NCBI RefSeq assembly: GCF_900176385.1
Contig: NZ_FWXN01000001.1
Coordinates: 1 to 64,000 of the forward strand
DNA: 64,000 nt
From: Janibacter indicus
GTDB lineage: Bacteria > Actinomycetota > Actinomycetes > Actinomycetales > Dermatophilaceae
Direction: 5' to 3'
The notes under the pieces are model-generated. The model was not told the DNA's origin and ran no database searches. It saw nothing but the letters and a program-made list of their open reading frames with translations. The translations under genes were made by a program, and so were the position numbers. Numbering within the stretch: the first letter of the stretch is position 1; the number at the start of each line of letters is the position of its first letter. Of the stretch, positions 53,350-64,000 are shown piece by piece.

Positions 53350-53492
53350 AGGCTCCGCAGGGTCTCGAGGCTCGTCGCAGAGCTCCTCGCACCTCGACCA
53401 ACGCGGGCTCCTTTGTCGCTCCTCAACCAGCGGGGGTTCCGAAGGGTCTCGAGGCTCGTCGCAGAGCTCCTCGCACCTCGACCAGCGGGGGA
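53350..53492. repeat. Palindromic repeat family between SGNH gene and rfbA
   Basis: Two units GGTCTCGAGGCTCGTCGCAG...CTCCTCGCACCTCGACCA plus a partial CCTTTGTCGCTCCTCAACCA unit lie between the convergent genes. Confidence 0.85.
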
Positions 53493-53508
53493 TCAGGGAC
53501 CGTAGGGG

Positions 53509-54369
53509 TCAGGCGAGGAGGTCGAGGAGGTACTGGCCGTAGCCGCTCTTGACGAGGGGCTCGGCGCGCTGACGCAGGCCGTCGTCGTCGACGAAGCCCA
53601 TGCGCCAGGCGACCTCCTCGGGGCAGCCGATCTTCAGGCCCTGCCGGTTCTCGAGGGTGCGCACGTAGTTGCTCGCGTCGTTGAGCGCGGCAAAGGTGCC
53701 TGTGTCGAGCCAGGCCGTGCCGCGGGGGAGCACCTCGACGTGGAGGCGACCCTCGTCGAGATAGGTGCGGTTGAGGTCGGTGATCTCCAGCTCGCCGCGC
53801 GCCGACGGGCGCAGCCCGCGCGCCCGTTCGACGACGGTCTCGTCGTAGAAGTACAGGCCCGGGACGGCGAAGCGGGAGCGCGGGCGGGTCGGCTTCTCCT
53901 CGAGGTGACGGGCCCTCCCTTCGTCGTCGAAGTCGACCACGCCGTAGGCGGACGGGTCCGCGACCTGGTAGCCGAAGACGGCGGCGCCCTCGATGTCGTC
54001 GAAGTGCCGCAGCTGGGTGCCCAGGCCCGGTCCGTAGAAGATGTTGTCGCCGAGGACGAGGGCCGACGTGTCGCCGGCGACGTGCTCCTCGCCGATGACG
54101 AAGGCCTGCGCCAGCCCGTCGGGGCTGGGCTGCTGGGCATAGGTGATGGTGATGCCGAACTGGCTCCCGTCGCCGAGCAGCCGCTCGAACTGGGGGGCCT
54201 CGTGCGGGGTGGTGATGACGAGGACCTCGCGGATGCCGGCGAGCATGAGGGTGCTCAGCGGGTAGTAGATCATCGGCTTGTCGTAGACCGGCACGAGCTG
54301 CTTGGAGATGCCCTGGGTGATCGGGTGGAGCCGGCTGCCTGTGCCCCCCGCGAGGATGATGCCGCGCAT
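53509..54369 (-). CDS. rfbA: Glucose-1-phosphate thymidylyltransferase
   Basis: The 286-residue enzyme makes dTDP-glucose, the first step to dTDP-rhamnose. It has [66 protein letters not shown] and the tail [17 protein letters not shown]. The length is normal. It lies apart from rfbCD and rfbB, separated by a toxin-antitoxin-like pair on the same strand. Confidence 0.95.
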   Translation of the reverse strand: MRGIILAGGTGSRLHPITQGISKQLVPVYDKPMIYYPLSTLMLAGIREVLVITTPHEAPQFERLLGDGSQFGITITYAQQPSPDGLAQAFVIGEEHVAGDTSALVLGDNIFYGPGLGTQLRHFDDIEGAAVFGYQVADPSAYGVVDFDDEGRARHLEEKPTRPRSRFAVPGLYFYDETVVERARGLRPSARGELEITDLNRTYLDEGRLHVEVLPRGTAWLDTGTFAALNDASNYVRTLENRQGLKIGCPEEVAWRMGFVDDDGLRQRAEPLVKSGYGQYLLDLLA

Positions 54370-54397
54370 GGAGGGAGCCTAGCGAGCCGCTGGAGGG

Positions 54398-54946
54398 TTA
54401 AGCGGGCTCGATGAGCCCCTGCTCCAGCGCCCAGGTGCGGAAGCCTCCGCCCCCGAAGGGCAGGTGGTACTCGCCCGAGATCAGGTCGTCGGCGAGTGCC
54501 TCGACCATGGCCACCGTGAGCTGCTCCTCGCGGATGGCCTGACACAGGAGCGGCAAGGTGGCCGTGACGTTCAGGCCCTCGGACTCGCCGATGGCGTAGG
54601 CCTCTCGGTCGTCGAGGACCAGCTCGTAGCCGTGCACCTTGCCCAGCGCGAGGACTCCGCACTCGCCGCGGTTCCGGTCGCCCACGGCCAGCCGACGCTC
54701 ATAGTCGGCGAAGGCCATCACGACGGCCAGGTCGTCACTGCGATCCACCCGGATCCACTCGGCGTCCAGCACTTGCTGAAGCTCGGGAACGTCGGGCACC
54801 TGACGCCGGATCTCGCCGTCGACGCTGTCCGGGATGAGGACTGGTCGGCCCGCAGCGAGAAACTTGAGAACTCCGAGCCAGCCGTGTTGGGCGAAATGAC
54901 GCATCGGTCCCGTATCGAAGACGAGCGCGTCGTCCCCTGCCGTCAC
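54398..54946 (-). CDS. PIN-like protein, probable toxin of a XRE/IrrE-PIN module
   Basis: The 182-residue protein has the PIN acid set: Asp in LVFDTGPMRHFA, a Glu in SVDGEIRRQ, Glu in NRGECGVLALG, and Asp pair in ELVLDDREAYAIG. PIN proteins cleave RNA. GTG 54946 overlaps the XRE gene stop (GTGA); an ATG at 54961 is possible. The C-terminal extension (FGGGGFRTWALEQGL) is not part of the core PIN fold. Pairing with a XRE/COG2856 protein is a known toxin-antitoxin arrangement. Confidence 0.72.
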   Translation of the reverse strand: MTAGDDALVFDTGPMRHFAQHGWLGVLKFLAAGRPVLIPDSVDGEIRRQVPDVPELQQVLDAEWIRVDRSDDLAVVMAFADYERRLAVGDRNRGECGVLALGKVHGYELVLDDREAYAIGESEGLNVTATLPLLCQAIREEQLTVAMVEALADDLISGEYHLPFGGGGFRTWALEQGLIEPA

Positions 54947-56064
54947 GACACAAACTTCCACAGCTCGTTTCGGGACCGGGTGCGGATGGGCGGCAGGTCG
55001 TCCTCCGAGTAGGTGCCGTGAAGCAGCTCCAGCGCTCGCGCTCGGCTGATGCGCTCGTCCTTGATCGCCTGGATGACCGCACGCTGATATCGGGCCGGCA
55101 GGCTCACCTCCTCCATGTCCTCAGGGACAAGGAGGTTGAACTCGATGATGTCGGCCTTCGTCGTCTTGCTGCGGCGGATGGCCGTGAGGTCCTCTCCGGA
55201 GGCGAGGCCAACCTCGTCGAGTCGGCGCGCAAGGGTGGCCATATCCACCCGGAACTCGCTCGCCACGATGACGGCCCGGTCGCGAACGCCGTGAGACGTG
55301 AGTCGAGCCCAGCTGTGACGAAGCCCCATCTCGGGAAGCAAGAGCGAGCGGGCAAATCGGTCGAGCTTGGACTCGATGCCAGACCCGGACTGGTCGCTCA
55401 CGCGCCAGTCGATGGTGTAGTCGTCGGCAACGACGAAGTGCCCCAATTCGTGGGCCAACGCCAAGCGGCGGCGTCCTACCTTGTTGTGGCTGTTGATCAG
55501 ACTCACCGCTCCACGGCGGAGCAGGATGGTGCCTGCGTCGGCGGTGTCCACTCCCAGGTCGGCGGAGAACGCCAAGAGGCCGAGAGAAGCACACGCGTCC
55601 ACGAGGTCGCGGATGGGGGACTCCCCGTCCAGGCCCAGCCCCGAGCGGACCTGCGCCGCCAAGAGGTCCGCCTCGGCCATCGAGGTGGGGTGGTCGAGCG
55701 GCGGATCAGTCTGCGCCGGCAAGGGCAGTGCCTCGGGGGCCAGGTCGTGCAAAAACTCGACATCTTCGGCGATGCGAGCCAGTCGACGGTCTATCTGGGA
55801 GTCGACGACTTCGAGGCCCTGATGGGATCGGTGCGAGACGAGAGCCGGCAGGGGTTCCTCGAAGAAGGTGGCCATCCGGACGCCCAGTGCGCCTGCGATC
55901 TCGGACAGCTCGATCGCCGTCACCCGGCGTTGGCCGTTCTCGATCTTGTTGATCACGGTCCGGTCGAGCCCCACGAGGCGCGCCAGTTCACCTTGGGCCA
56001 TGCCAGCGCGTTGCCGACTCTCGCGGACGCGCACGCCGAGGGTGTTCTCGTCGAGATCTGCCAT
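54943..56064 (-). CDS. XRE-family regulator with ImmA/IrrE metallopeptidase domain
   Basis: The 373-residue protein has an N-terminal helix-turn-helix (VRVRESRQRAGMAQGELARL, VINKIENGQRRV) and a C-terminal IrrE/ImmA domain with the zinc motif HELGH in RRLALAHELGHFVVADDY. Such proteins act as antitoxin-regulators and may be cleaved or cleave on signal. ATG 56064 is chosen; an upstream in-frame ATG at 56085 lies in the operator. The start codon sits in a perfect 23-bp palindrome, so it very likely represses itself. It is divergent from rfbCD. Confidence 0.85.
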   Translation of the reverse strand: MADLDENTLGVRVRESRQRAGMAQGELARLVGLDRTVINKIENGQRRVTAIELSEIAGALGVRMATFFEEPLPALVSHRSHQGLEVVDSQIDRRLARIAEDVEFLHDLAPEALPLPAQTDPPLDHPTSMAEADLLAAQVRSGLGLDGESPIRDLVDACASLGLLAFSADLGVDTADAGTILLRRGAVSLINSHNKVGRRRLALAHELGHFVVADDYTIDWRVSDQSGSGIESKLDRFARSLLLPEMGLRHSWARLTSHGVRDRAVIVASEFRVDMATLARRLDEVGLASGEDLTAIRRSKTTKADIIEFNLLVPEDMEEVSLPARYQRAVIQAIKDERISRARALELLHGTYSEDDLPPIRTRSRNELWKFVS

Positions 56065-56085
56065 GTGTGCGAGTTTCGCACACAT
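56063..56085. promoter_or_regulatory. Perfect 23-bp operator palindrome
   Basis: ATGTGTGCGA (56063-56072), GTT, TCGCACACAT (56076-56085) is a perfect dyad. It covers the XRE gene start and touches the likely -35 region of rfbCD, so one protein could control both directions. Confidence 0.75.
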
Positions 56086-56110
56086 TCAAACTTTGCGTCT
56101 GGGCGATCTG

Positions 56111-56116
56111 TAGCCT
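56111..56116 (+). promoter_or_regulatory. Putative -10 box of rfbCD
   Basis: TAGCCT ends 6 nt before the ATG at 56123, giving a leaderless message. The -35 position falls at about 56085-56093, against the operator. Confidence 0.45.
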
Positions 56117-56122
56117 CCGACT

Positions 56123-58688
<2,566 letters not shown>

Positions 58689-58724
58689 TTCCCCTTCGCC
58701 CTCGGTTTTTGGGACCATGCCGGG

Positions 58725-59696
58725 ATGCGCAACGGCTATCTCGACCTGCTGCGGGTCGTCGGCACGGTCGCGATCGTCCTCGGTCACATCGAGGGCCTCA
58801 AGCCGCTGCCGGACTACGTCTACCCCTGGCACGTGCCGCTGTACTTCATGCTGTCGGGGTGGCTGTGGCGGCCGGGGTCGCGCGACTTCGGCAGCGAGGT
58901 CAAGGTCCGCGCCAAGACCCTGCTGCTGCCGTACGTCCCGTGGTTCGTCATCGTGTCCGTGGTCTACGGCATCGAGCTGTGGCGAAGGGGGCGTGACAGC
59001 ACCGGCAAGGTCGAGGAGCAGCTGCCCGGCGGGGCCTATGCGATCGAGCCGTACTCCGCCTTCTGGTTCATCACGGCGCTCTTCGTCGCGGTCGTCACCG
59101 TCCGCGGGCTCGAGGCGCTGCGGCTGCCGCTGTGGCTGCAGATCGGGGTGGGCGTGGGTCTGTGCGCGCTCGTGCAGACCTACCAGGACATCTCGGTGAA
59201 CTCGCCCTTCGCGATCGCGCAGGGGCTGGGGTGCGTGATCTTCGTGCAGGCGGGCTACCTCGCGCGGCTGCTCACCGGACGCTCCGGGCAGCGCTCGCGG
59301 TGGGGGCGCCGGACGCTGTGGGTCGTGGCGATCGCGACCTTTGCCCTCGGGGTGTGGATCACGACCCGGCCCGGGGTGGGCAACCTCAACCTGAAGTTCG
59401 CGCAGTTCAACGAGCCGGTGTGGGCGGTCCTCGCCGGGATCCTCATCAGCGCCGGCATGATCATGGCCCCGATCTACATCGGCGGGGTGTGGTCGCACCG
59501 GATCAGCACCCTCGCCCAGTCGGGCATGGCGGTGATCCTCCTGCACGCGCTCTTCGTGTGGTTGGGCAAGGGGCACAACCCGTATCTCGTCGCCGTGGTG
59601 GCGGTCGTCGTGCCCTGGACCCTCGGGCTGCTGCTCGCGCGCACCCGGTGGGGGTGGGTCTTCGGCTGCTCGCGCCCCAAGCCCATGGCGGCGTAG
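58725..59696 (+). CDS. Acyltransferase family 3 membrane protein
   Basis: The 323-residue protein has about ten helices with the family signature YLDLLRVVGTVAIVLGHIEG, FYMLSG-type YFMLSGWLWRP, and KTLLLPYVPWFVIVSVVYG. Such proteins O-acetylate or otherwise acylate surface sugars. It follows rfbB by 36 bp and probably decorates the polysaccharide. Confidence 0.85.
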   Translation: MRNGYLDLLRVVGTVAIVLGHIEGLKPLPDYVYPWHVPLYFMLSGWLWRPGSRDFGSEVKVRAKTLLLPYVPWFVIVSVVYGIELWRRGRDSTGKVEEQLPGGAYAIEPYSAFWFITALFVAVVTVRGLEALRLPLWLQIGVGVGLCALVQTYQDISVNSPFAIAQGLGCVIFVQAGYLARLLTGRSGQRSRWGRRTLWVVAIATFALGVWITTRPGVGNLNLKFAQFNEPVWAVLAGILISAGMIMAPIYIGGVWSHRISTLAQSGMAVILLHALFVWLGKGHNPYLVAVVAVVVPWTLGLLLARTRWGWVFGCSRPKPMAA

Positions 59697-59767
59697 GGGC
59701 GGGGGCCCTCTCGGAGACTCCGCCCCTCCGCCCCTCCGCCCCTCGATCCCCAGCCCCCCCAGATGCT

Positions 59768-59815
59768 CGGTTGAGGTATCCCCGACCGTCTATTCGGTCG
59801 GGGATACCTCAACCG
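59768..59815. repeat. Perfect 20-bp inverted repeat (GGTATCCCCGACC family)
   Basis: CGGTTGAGGTATCCCCGACC (59768-59787) pairs perfectly with GGTCGGGGATACCTCAACCG (59796-59815) around GTCTATTC. It could end transcription after the acyltransferase gene, but related copies flank the next gene on both sides. The stretch 59697-59767 holds a CGCCCCTC triplet repeat and no gene. Confidence 0.85.
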
Positions 59816-59855
59816 CGCGAGCCTGCCGGGCGTGGTCGTCCGCGCGGTGCCGGGT

Positions 59856-59907
59856 CGAGGTGACCGCGACCGTCTATTCGGTCGGGGATACCTCGTCCGC
59901 TGATACC
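59856..59907. repeat. Second copy of the GGTATCCCCGACC inverted repeat
   Basis: CGAGGTGACCGCGACCGTCT...ATTCGGTCGGGGATACCTCG keeps the loop GTCTATTC and most of both arms, then adds CTGATACCTCGACC. It lies about 105 bp upstream of the nuclease-like gene. Confidence 0.8.
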
Positions 59908-60013
59908 TCGACCCCTCGAGGCGGCTGTCCCCAGAGCTGACCGGGGCGCGAGTGCTGTCCACTGATCGCGCGTTGGCCGCCGCGGGGAGGGTGCAGCACT
60001 CCACTGTTCGGGG

Positions 60014-61069
60014 ATGACCGACACCATGCCCGAGCAGTCAGAGGCTGTGCGCCGAGACGACGAAGGGGGCCAGCCGACGCCCACCCGCGAAGGGCCGCTG
60101 GACCGTCATCGACGGGTGCTCGCCGCCGCGGAGGACTGGGACTTCGTCATCAGCCACCGGATCTTACGCAGTCTGGGGGTGAGCCGACAGCAGGCAGCGC
60201 GTCAGGTCCTGGCTGGTCGTTGGACGAGGTGCGGCACCCAGACCTTCGCCGTGCACACCGGCCCGCTGGGCTTCCGCGCCCGGTGCTGGCGAGGGGTGTG
60301 GGAGACGGGGGAGCGGATCGCCGCTGTCGACGGAGTGAGCTCGCTCCAGCTCGCCGGGCTCAAGGGCTGGGACGAGGAAGACATCTTCGTGTCCGTCGTC
60401 CACCGGCACGACCGGACACACCGCGATGGTGTGCGGGTGCGCAAGCTCGCTCGCCGCGTCCCCAACGAGGTCATCTCGTCGGGCGTGCCCCGCACGCGTC
60501 CCGCGGTGGCAGCGATCAGGTCCGCGCACTGGGCGGTGAGCGACCGGGCGGCAGCGACACTGCTCGCGATGGCGGTGCAGCAGCGATTGGTCACACCGGA
60601 GCAGCTGGTGCAGGCTCAGCAGGTCGTGAAGGGGCGGACGCGCCGGGCCTTCATCAAGCAGATCGTCAGCGACATCGCCGCCGGCGCTCATTCGCTCAAC
60701 GAGCTCGACTTCGCGGCGGCGTGCCGGGTCCGTGGATTGCCGGAGCCCACGCGGCAGGCGGTGCGGGAGGGGCCCAGAGGGAGGGTGTACCTGGACGTGC
60801 TCTTCGAGGAGTACGGCCTCGTCGTCGAGATCGATGGCGCCGGCCACCTCTGGGGACTCAACGGTGTCGCAGACGCACTCCGGGCCAATCAGGTCGTCAT
60901 CGACGGGGACCGAGTGCTGCGCATCAACGTCCTGGGCTGGCGGCTCGATGCCGACGCCTTCATGGACCAGGTGACTGCCGCCCTTCGCTCCGAGTGGGCC
61001 CTGGACAATCTCGCCAGGCGCCAAGCCTCGCTCGAGGTGCCATCGGACGAGGTGGGCCCGACCGGATAG
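60014..61069 (+). CDS. DUF559-like protein with PD-(D/E)XK nuclease-like C-terminus (second member)
   Basis: The 351-residue protein has an N-terminal winged-helix part (VISHRILRSLGVSRQQAARQ, VLAGRW, GTQTFAVH) and a C-terminal nuclease-like core with D261 in RVYLDVLFEE, E272 and D274 in GLVVEIDGAGH, H278, then VLRINVLGWRLDADAF. It is of the same broad type as the gene at 12342 but too different to be a recent copy. Its TAG stop falls within a palindrome of the family that also lies twice upstream. Function unknown. Confidence 0.72.
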   Translation: MTDTMPEQSEAVRRDDEGGQPTPTREGPLDRHRRVLAAAEDWDFVISHRILRSLGVSRQQAARQVLAGRWTRCGTQTFAVHTGPLGFRARCWRGVWETGERIAAVDGVSSLQLAGLKGWDEEDIFVSVVHRHDRTHRDGVRVRKLARRVPNEVISSGVPRTRPAVAAIRSAHWAVSDRAAATLLAMAVQQRLVTPEQLVQAQQVVKGRTRRAFIKQIVSDIAAGAHSLNELDFAAACRVRGLPEPTRQAVREGPRGRVYLDVLFEEYGLVVEIDGAGHLWGLNGVADALRANQVVIDGDRVLRINVLGWRLDADAFMDQVTAALRSEWALDNLARRQASLEVPSDEVGPTG

Positions 61070-61088
61070 TCGGTCGGGGATACCTCGA
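61049..61088. repeat. Third copy of the GGTATCCCCGACC inverted repeat
   Basis: CGAGGTGGGCCCGACCGGAT...AGTCGGTCGGGGATACCTCG overlaps the last seven codons of the nuclease-like gene and carries its TAG stop. Confidence 0.75.
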
Positions 61089-61111
61089 CCGAGCGGTGTA
61101 GGGGCTGAGGG

Positions 61112-61756
61112 TCAGCCGATCCACTCACCCCAGCCGTGGTGGAGCACCAGCCAGGCGATGAGGCCGTAGCCGGCCTGGCCCGGGTGCACCCCGTCGGCGG
61201 AGGCGGCGATGTCGGACTCCCACTGGTCGTGACCGGCCAGGGGGGTGAAGGTGTCGACGAAGGTCACGCCCCGTCGGTCGCAGACGTCGCGCTGGGCCTC
61301 GACGACGTGGCGCAGCTGGTCGTTGGACTCGGGGTCTGCCGAAGGGGGCGGGCCGACGACGAGGGTGGCGACGCCCTGGCTCGAGGCCTCGTCGAGGATG
61401 TTGGCGAGGTTGAGCCGCAGGCGGGCGATCGAGGTGCCCGCGGCGACGTCGGCGTGGCCGACCTGCACGACGAGGCGACGCTCGGTGACGCCCTGGAAGC
61501 GGCGCGGGCCCTCGGTGAGCCACCGCTCGGCGACCCCGCCGGCGGTCTCTCCGCGCACGCCGAGGTTGTAGTGCGCGACGACCGCGTCCTTGATCTGGGT
61601 GCGGGCCATGACCCGACCGACCCACCCCAGGGCCTTGTCGTCCCCCTCACCGGCGACGAAGGAGTCGCCGATGAAGACGAGCGCGACCTCCCGGCGGCCG
61701 TCCTCCGTGCTGAAGGTGGCGCTGGGGGTGAACTCGTTGCCGGCTGCGTCCGTCAT
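61112..61756 (-). CDS. SGNH/GDSL-family hydrolase
   Basis: The 214-residue protein shows the SGNH blocks: VALVFIGDSFVAGEGDDKAL (block I Ser), NLGVRGETAGGVAERW (block II Gly), VQVGHADVAAG in the place of block III, and ASADGVHPGQAGYGLIAW with the D-x-x-H of block V. It is a small cytoplasmic esterase-like enzyme with unknown substrate. ATG 61756 (MTDAAGNEF) is the best start. Confidence 0.82.
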   Translation of the reverse strand: MTDAAGNEFTPSATFSTEDGRREVALVFIGDSFVAGEGDDKALGWVGRVMARTQIKDAVVAHYNLGVRGETAGGVAERWLTEGPRRFQGVTERRLVVQVGHADVAAGTSIARLRLNLANILDEASSQGVATLVVGPPPSADPESNDQLRHVVEAQRDVCDRRGVTFVDTFTPLAGHDQWESDIAASADGVHPGQAGYGLIAWLVLHHGWGEWIG

Positions 61757-61817
61757 CGGGTGGCCGCTCACGTGGGGTACTCCTGGGGGTGGGTCGGTCT
61801 GCGGGTCTCGGCCGACG

Positions 61818-62003
61818 TTACTCGTCGTCGAGCTCGTCGTCGTCGAGGCGTGCCAGCCACGACGCGAGTCGCTCGATCGGCGTCTCGAACTCGGGGTTGA
61901 GATCGACGAAGGTGCGGAGCTGGTCACTCACCCACTCGAGAGTGACCTGCTCCTCACCACGTCGGTCCGCGAGCTCTTCGATGCCGCGGTCCGTGAAGTA
62001 CAT
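61818..62003 (-). CDS. DUF6104-family small protein
   Basis: The 61-residue protein (MYFTDRGIEELADRRGEEQV and LRTFVDLNPEFETPIERLAS) matches the DUF6104 pattern as I recall it from actinobacteria, where it often follows kgd. Its ATG overlaps the kgd stop (TGATG), so it is translated with it. The acidic end (LDDDELDDE) is typical. Function unknown. Confidence 0.75.
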   Translation of the reverse strand: MYFTDRGIEELADRRGEEQVTLEWVSDQLRTFVDLNPEFETPIERLASWLARLDDDELDDE

Positions 62004-64000
62004 CAGCGATCGAAGGCGCGGGCGATGAGGTCCGCCTGCTCCTGCGCGTGCTTCTTTGCGGTACCGGCGGCGGGGGAGGCGCTCGGCGGGCGGGTCACCG
62101 CGGTCAGACCGCGGGTCTCGCCGTGCTTGGCCAGATCGGCCGGCAGGTTCATCGCCAGGAAGGGCCACGCACCCTGGTTCTCCGGCTCCTCCTGCACGAG
62201 CACGAGCTCGGCATCGGGGTACTTCGCCAGCTCGGCCGCGAGCTCCTCACCCGGAAGCGGGTAGAAGCGCTCGAGATGCAGGATCGCGGTCTGCTCGTCG
62301 CCGCGCTTCTTGCGCTCGGCCTCGAGGTCCCACGTGACCTTGCCCGCGGCGATGAGCACCCGGGTGACCTGGTCCCCCTTCGGCTGGGTCATGTCGGGCA
62401 GGACCGCGCGGAAGCCACCGGAAGTGAAGTCCTCGGGCTGGCTGCTCGCGGCCTTGAGGCGCAGCATCGACTTCGGGGTGAAGACGATGAGCGGACGACG
62501 CGGCCGCTGATAGGCCTGACGACGCAGCAGGTGGAAGTAGCTCGCCGGCGTCGACGGGAAGGCGACCGTCATGTTGTTTTGTGCGCACAGCGCGAGGAAG
62601 CGCTCGATGCGGGCGGAGGAGTGGTCCGGCCCCTGGCCCTCGTAGCCGTGCGGCAGGAGGAGGACGACCGAGGAGTTCTGGCCCCACTTCTGCTCGGAGG
62701 AGGAGACGAACTCGTCGATGATCGTGGCCGCGCCGTTGACGAAGTCACCGAACTGGGCCTCCCACAGCACGAGCGCGTCGGGGCGCTCGACGGAGTAGCC
62801 GTACTCGAAGCCGAGGGCCGCGAACTCCGACAGCAGCGAGTCGTAGACCCAGAAGCGGGCCTGCCCACCACCGAGGTAGTTGAGCGGCGTCCACTCCTCG
62901 CCGTTGTTCTTGTCGATGAGGACCGCGTGCCGCTGCACGAAGGTGCCGCGACGCGAGTCCTGACCGGCCAGACGCACCGGGGTGCCGTCCATGAGGAGCG
63001 AGCCGAAGGCGATCATCTCGCCGGTGCCCCAGTCGATGCCGCCCTCGCTGACCGAGGCGGCGCGCTTCTGCATGGCCTGCTGCAGCTTGGGGTGGATCGT
63101 GAAGTCGGCCGGCGGGGAGTCGAAGACGTCACCGATGTGCTTGAGGTCGGTCTCGGAGATGCCGGTCTCGTCGGCCGAGCGGGTCGTCGCGTCACTGGTC
63201 TGCGACGACGGACGCTCGAGACCGGCGTTGTCCGGCGCGTCGGAGCCGGTGTCGCCCGAGTCGCTGCTCGCGTCGGCGGGCGACGCGGGGGCCTTGAGGG
63301 CCTCCTTGGTCTCGACGAAGACCCGCTCGAGCTGCGCCTGGTAGTCGCGCAGCGCGGCGTCGGCCTCCTCCGGGGTGATGTCCTTGCGGCCGATGAGGCT
63401 CTCCGTGTAGAGCTTGCGCACCGAGCGCTTGGACTCGATGAGCTTGTACATCAGCGGCTGGGTCATCGACGGGTCGTCGCCCTCGTTGTGACCGCGGCGG
63501 CGGTAGCACACGACGTCGATGACGACGTCCTTGTGGAAGCGCTGGCGGAACTCGAAGGCGAGCTCGGCGACCCGCACGCAGGCCTCCGGGTCGTCGCCGT
63601 TGACGTGGAAGATCGGCGCCTGGATCATCCGCGCGACGTCGGTCGAGTAGACCGACGAGCGGCTCGCGGACGGCGAGGTGGTGAAGCCGACCTGGTTGTT
63701 GACGACCACGTGGATCGTGCCGCCGGTGCGGTAGCCGCGCAGCTGGCTCTGCTGCAGCGTCTCGGCCACGACACCCTGACCGGCGAAGGCCGCGTCACCG
63801 TGCATGAGGATCGGCAGCACCGGGAAGTCCTCGCCGCCGTGGTTGAGGCGGTCCTGCTTGGCGCGCGCGATGCCCTCGAGGACGGGGTTGACCGCCTCGA
63901 GGTGGCTCGGGTTGGCCGCGAGGTAGACCTTGGTCGTCTCGCCGTCCTCGCCGGTGAACTCGCCCTCGGTCCCGAGGTGGTACTTGACGTCGCCGGAGCC
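62003..64000 (-). CDS. kgd: Multifunctional 2-oxoglutarate decarboxylase/E1 (Kgd), 3' part
   Basis: The minus strand is open from the right edge to 62003, 665 codons, with the 5' part outside. The first residues read GSGDVKYHLGTEGEFTGEDG, then LAANPSHLEAVNPVLEGIAR and MHGDAAFAGQGVVAETLQQS, the ThDP-binding E1 core; later LPHGYEGQGPDHSSARIERF and FTPKSMLRLKAA are typical of 2-oxoglutarate E1. It feeds the actinobacterial TCA cycle. An Ala/Ser/Asp-rich insert (ASPADASSDSGDTGSDAPDN) is a likely linker. Confidence 0.93.
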   Translation of the reverse strand, partial: GSGDVKYHLGTEGEFTGEDGETTKVYLAANPSHLEAVNPVLEGIARAKQDRLNHGGEDFPVLPILMHGDAAFAGQGVVAETLQQSQLRGYRTGGTIHVVVNNQVGFTTSPSASRSSVYSTDVARMIQAPIFHVNGDDPEACVRVAELAFEFRQRFHKDVVIDVVCYRRRGHNEGDDPSMTQPLMYKLIESKRSVRKLYTESLIGRKDITPEEADAALRDYQAQLERVFVETKEALKAPASPADASSDSGDTGSDAPDNAGLERPSSQTSDATTRSADETGISETDLKHIGDVFDSPPADFTIHPKLQQAMQKRAASVSEGGIDWGTGEMIAFGSLLMDGTPVRLAGQDSRRGTFVQRHAVLIDKNNGEEWTPLNYLGGGQARFWVYDSLLSEFAALGFEYGYSVERPDALVLWEAQFGDFVNGAATIIDEFVSSSEQKWGQNSSVVLLLPHGYEGQGPDHSSARIERFLALCAQNNMTVAFPSTPASYFHLLRRQAYQRPRRPLIVFTPKSMLRLKAASSQPEDFTSGGFRAVLPDMTQPKGDQVTRVLIAAGKVTWDLEAERKKRGDEQTAILHLERFYPLPGEELAAELAKYPDAELVLVQEEPENQGAWPFLAMNLPADLAKHGETRGLTAVTRPPSASPAAGTAKKHAQEQADLIARAFDR

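Overview
The window is high-GC DNA (roughly 70 percent by eye) from an actinobacterium. The markers are the multifunctional 2-oxoglutarate decarboxylase Kgd, a SigR/RsrA redox sigma factor pair with a textbook SigR promoter, a 24-residue bL37 ribosomal protein gene, a PucR-ferredoxin reductase-desaturase block, and many leaderless starts with a TANNNT box 6-8 nt before the start codon. The gene content and the abundant 'GGTCGAGGT...CCTCGAGACC' intergenic palindromes suggest Micrococcales, perhaps Intrasporangiaceae (Janibacter-like). That placement is inference.

Layout. 1-800: a cut-off IS481-type transposase with its end repeats. 1448-5470: a three-gene cassette (SIR2 effector, small middle protein, SMC/Rad50-like ATPase) matching Lamassu-Sir2 / ABC-three-component anti-phage systems. 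5839-7969: an odd adenylation-HAD chimera joined to a VanB-type reductase. 8078-18622: housekeeping genes (NDH-2, an M16 peptidase pair, HisN, RsgA, AroA, DoxX, SRAP, hydrolase) and a PD-(D/E)XK-like nuclease gene bracketed by two copies of an 85-bp hairpin repeat. 18862-22584: PucR regulator and fatty acid desaturase operon. 22950-25569: galE, rsrA-sigR and a GIY-YIG protein. 25571-26187: a 52-bp tandem array. 26242-29109: bL37, a tiny membrane peptide and two complementary degenerate HD-domain membrane proteins. 29126-37732: secreted metalloprotease, AraC regulator, malic enzyme, PqqD-like plus nucleotidyltransferase pair, a decayed antitoxin gene and cysDN.

37912-59696 is a cell-surface polysaccharide locus. 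It holds an initiating phosphoglycosyl transferase, a CapD-like dehydratase, GT4 and GT2 enzymes, a flippase, an EpsG polymerase and a pyruvyl transferase, all on the minus strand in one tightly overlapping operon. Two Wzz/BY-kinase proteins, a low-molecular-weight phosphatase, an O-antigen ligase-like protein, an SGNH protein, dTDP-rhamnose synthesis (rfbA, fused rfbC-rfbD, rfbB) and an acyltransferase follow. A XRE/IrrE-PIN toxin-antitoxin-like pair with a perfect 23-bp operator palindrome sits inside it. 60014-64000: a second repeat-flanked nuclease-like gene, an SGNH hydrolase, a DUF6104 protein and the 3' part of kgd.

Two window-wide signals stand out. One palindromic repeat family has spread between genes and also in frame into the ends of three proteins (CysN, the ligase, RfbCD). 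The heptamer CGAAGGG/CCCTTCG occurs about 70 times by hand count, several-fold above chance, and is nearly absent from the polysaccharide operon and scarce in the defence cassette.
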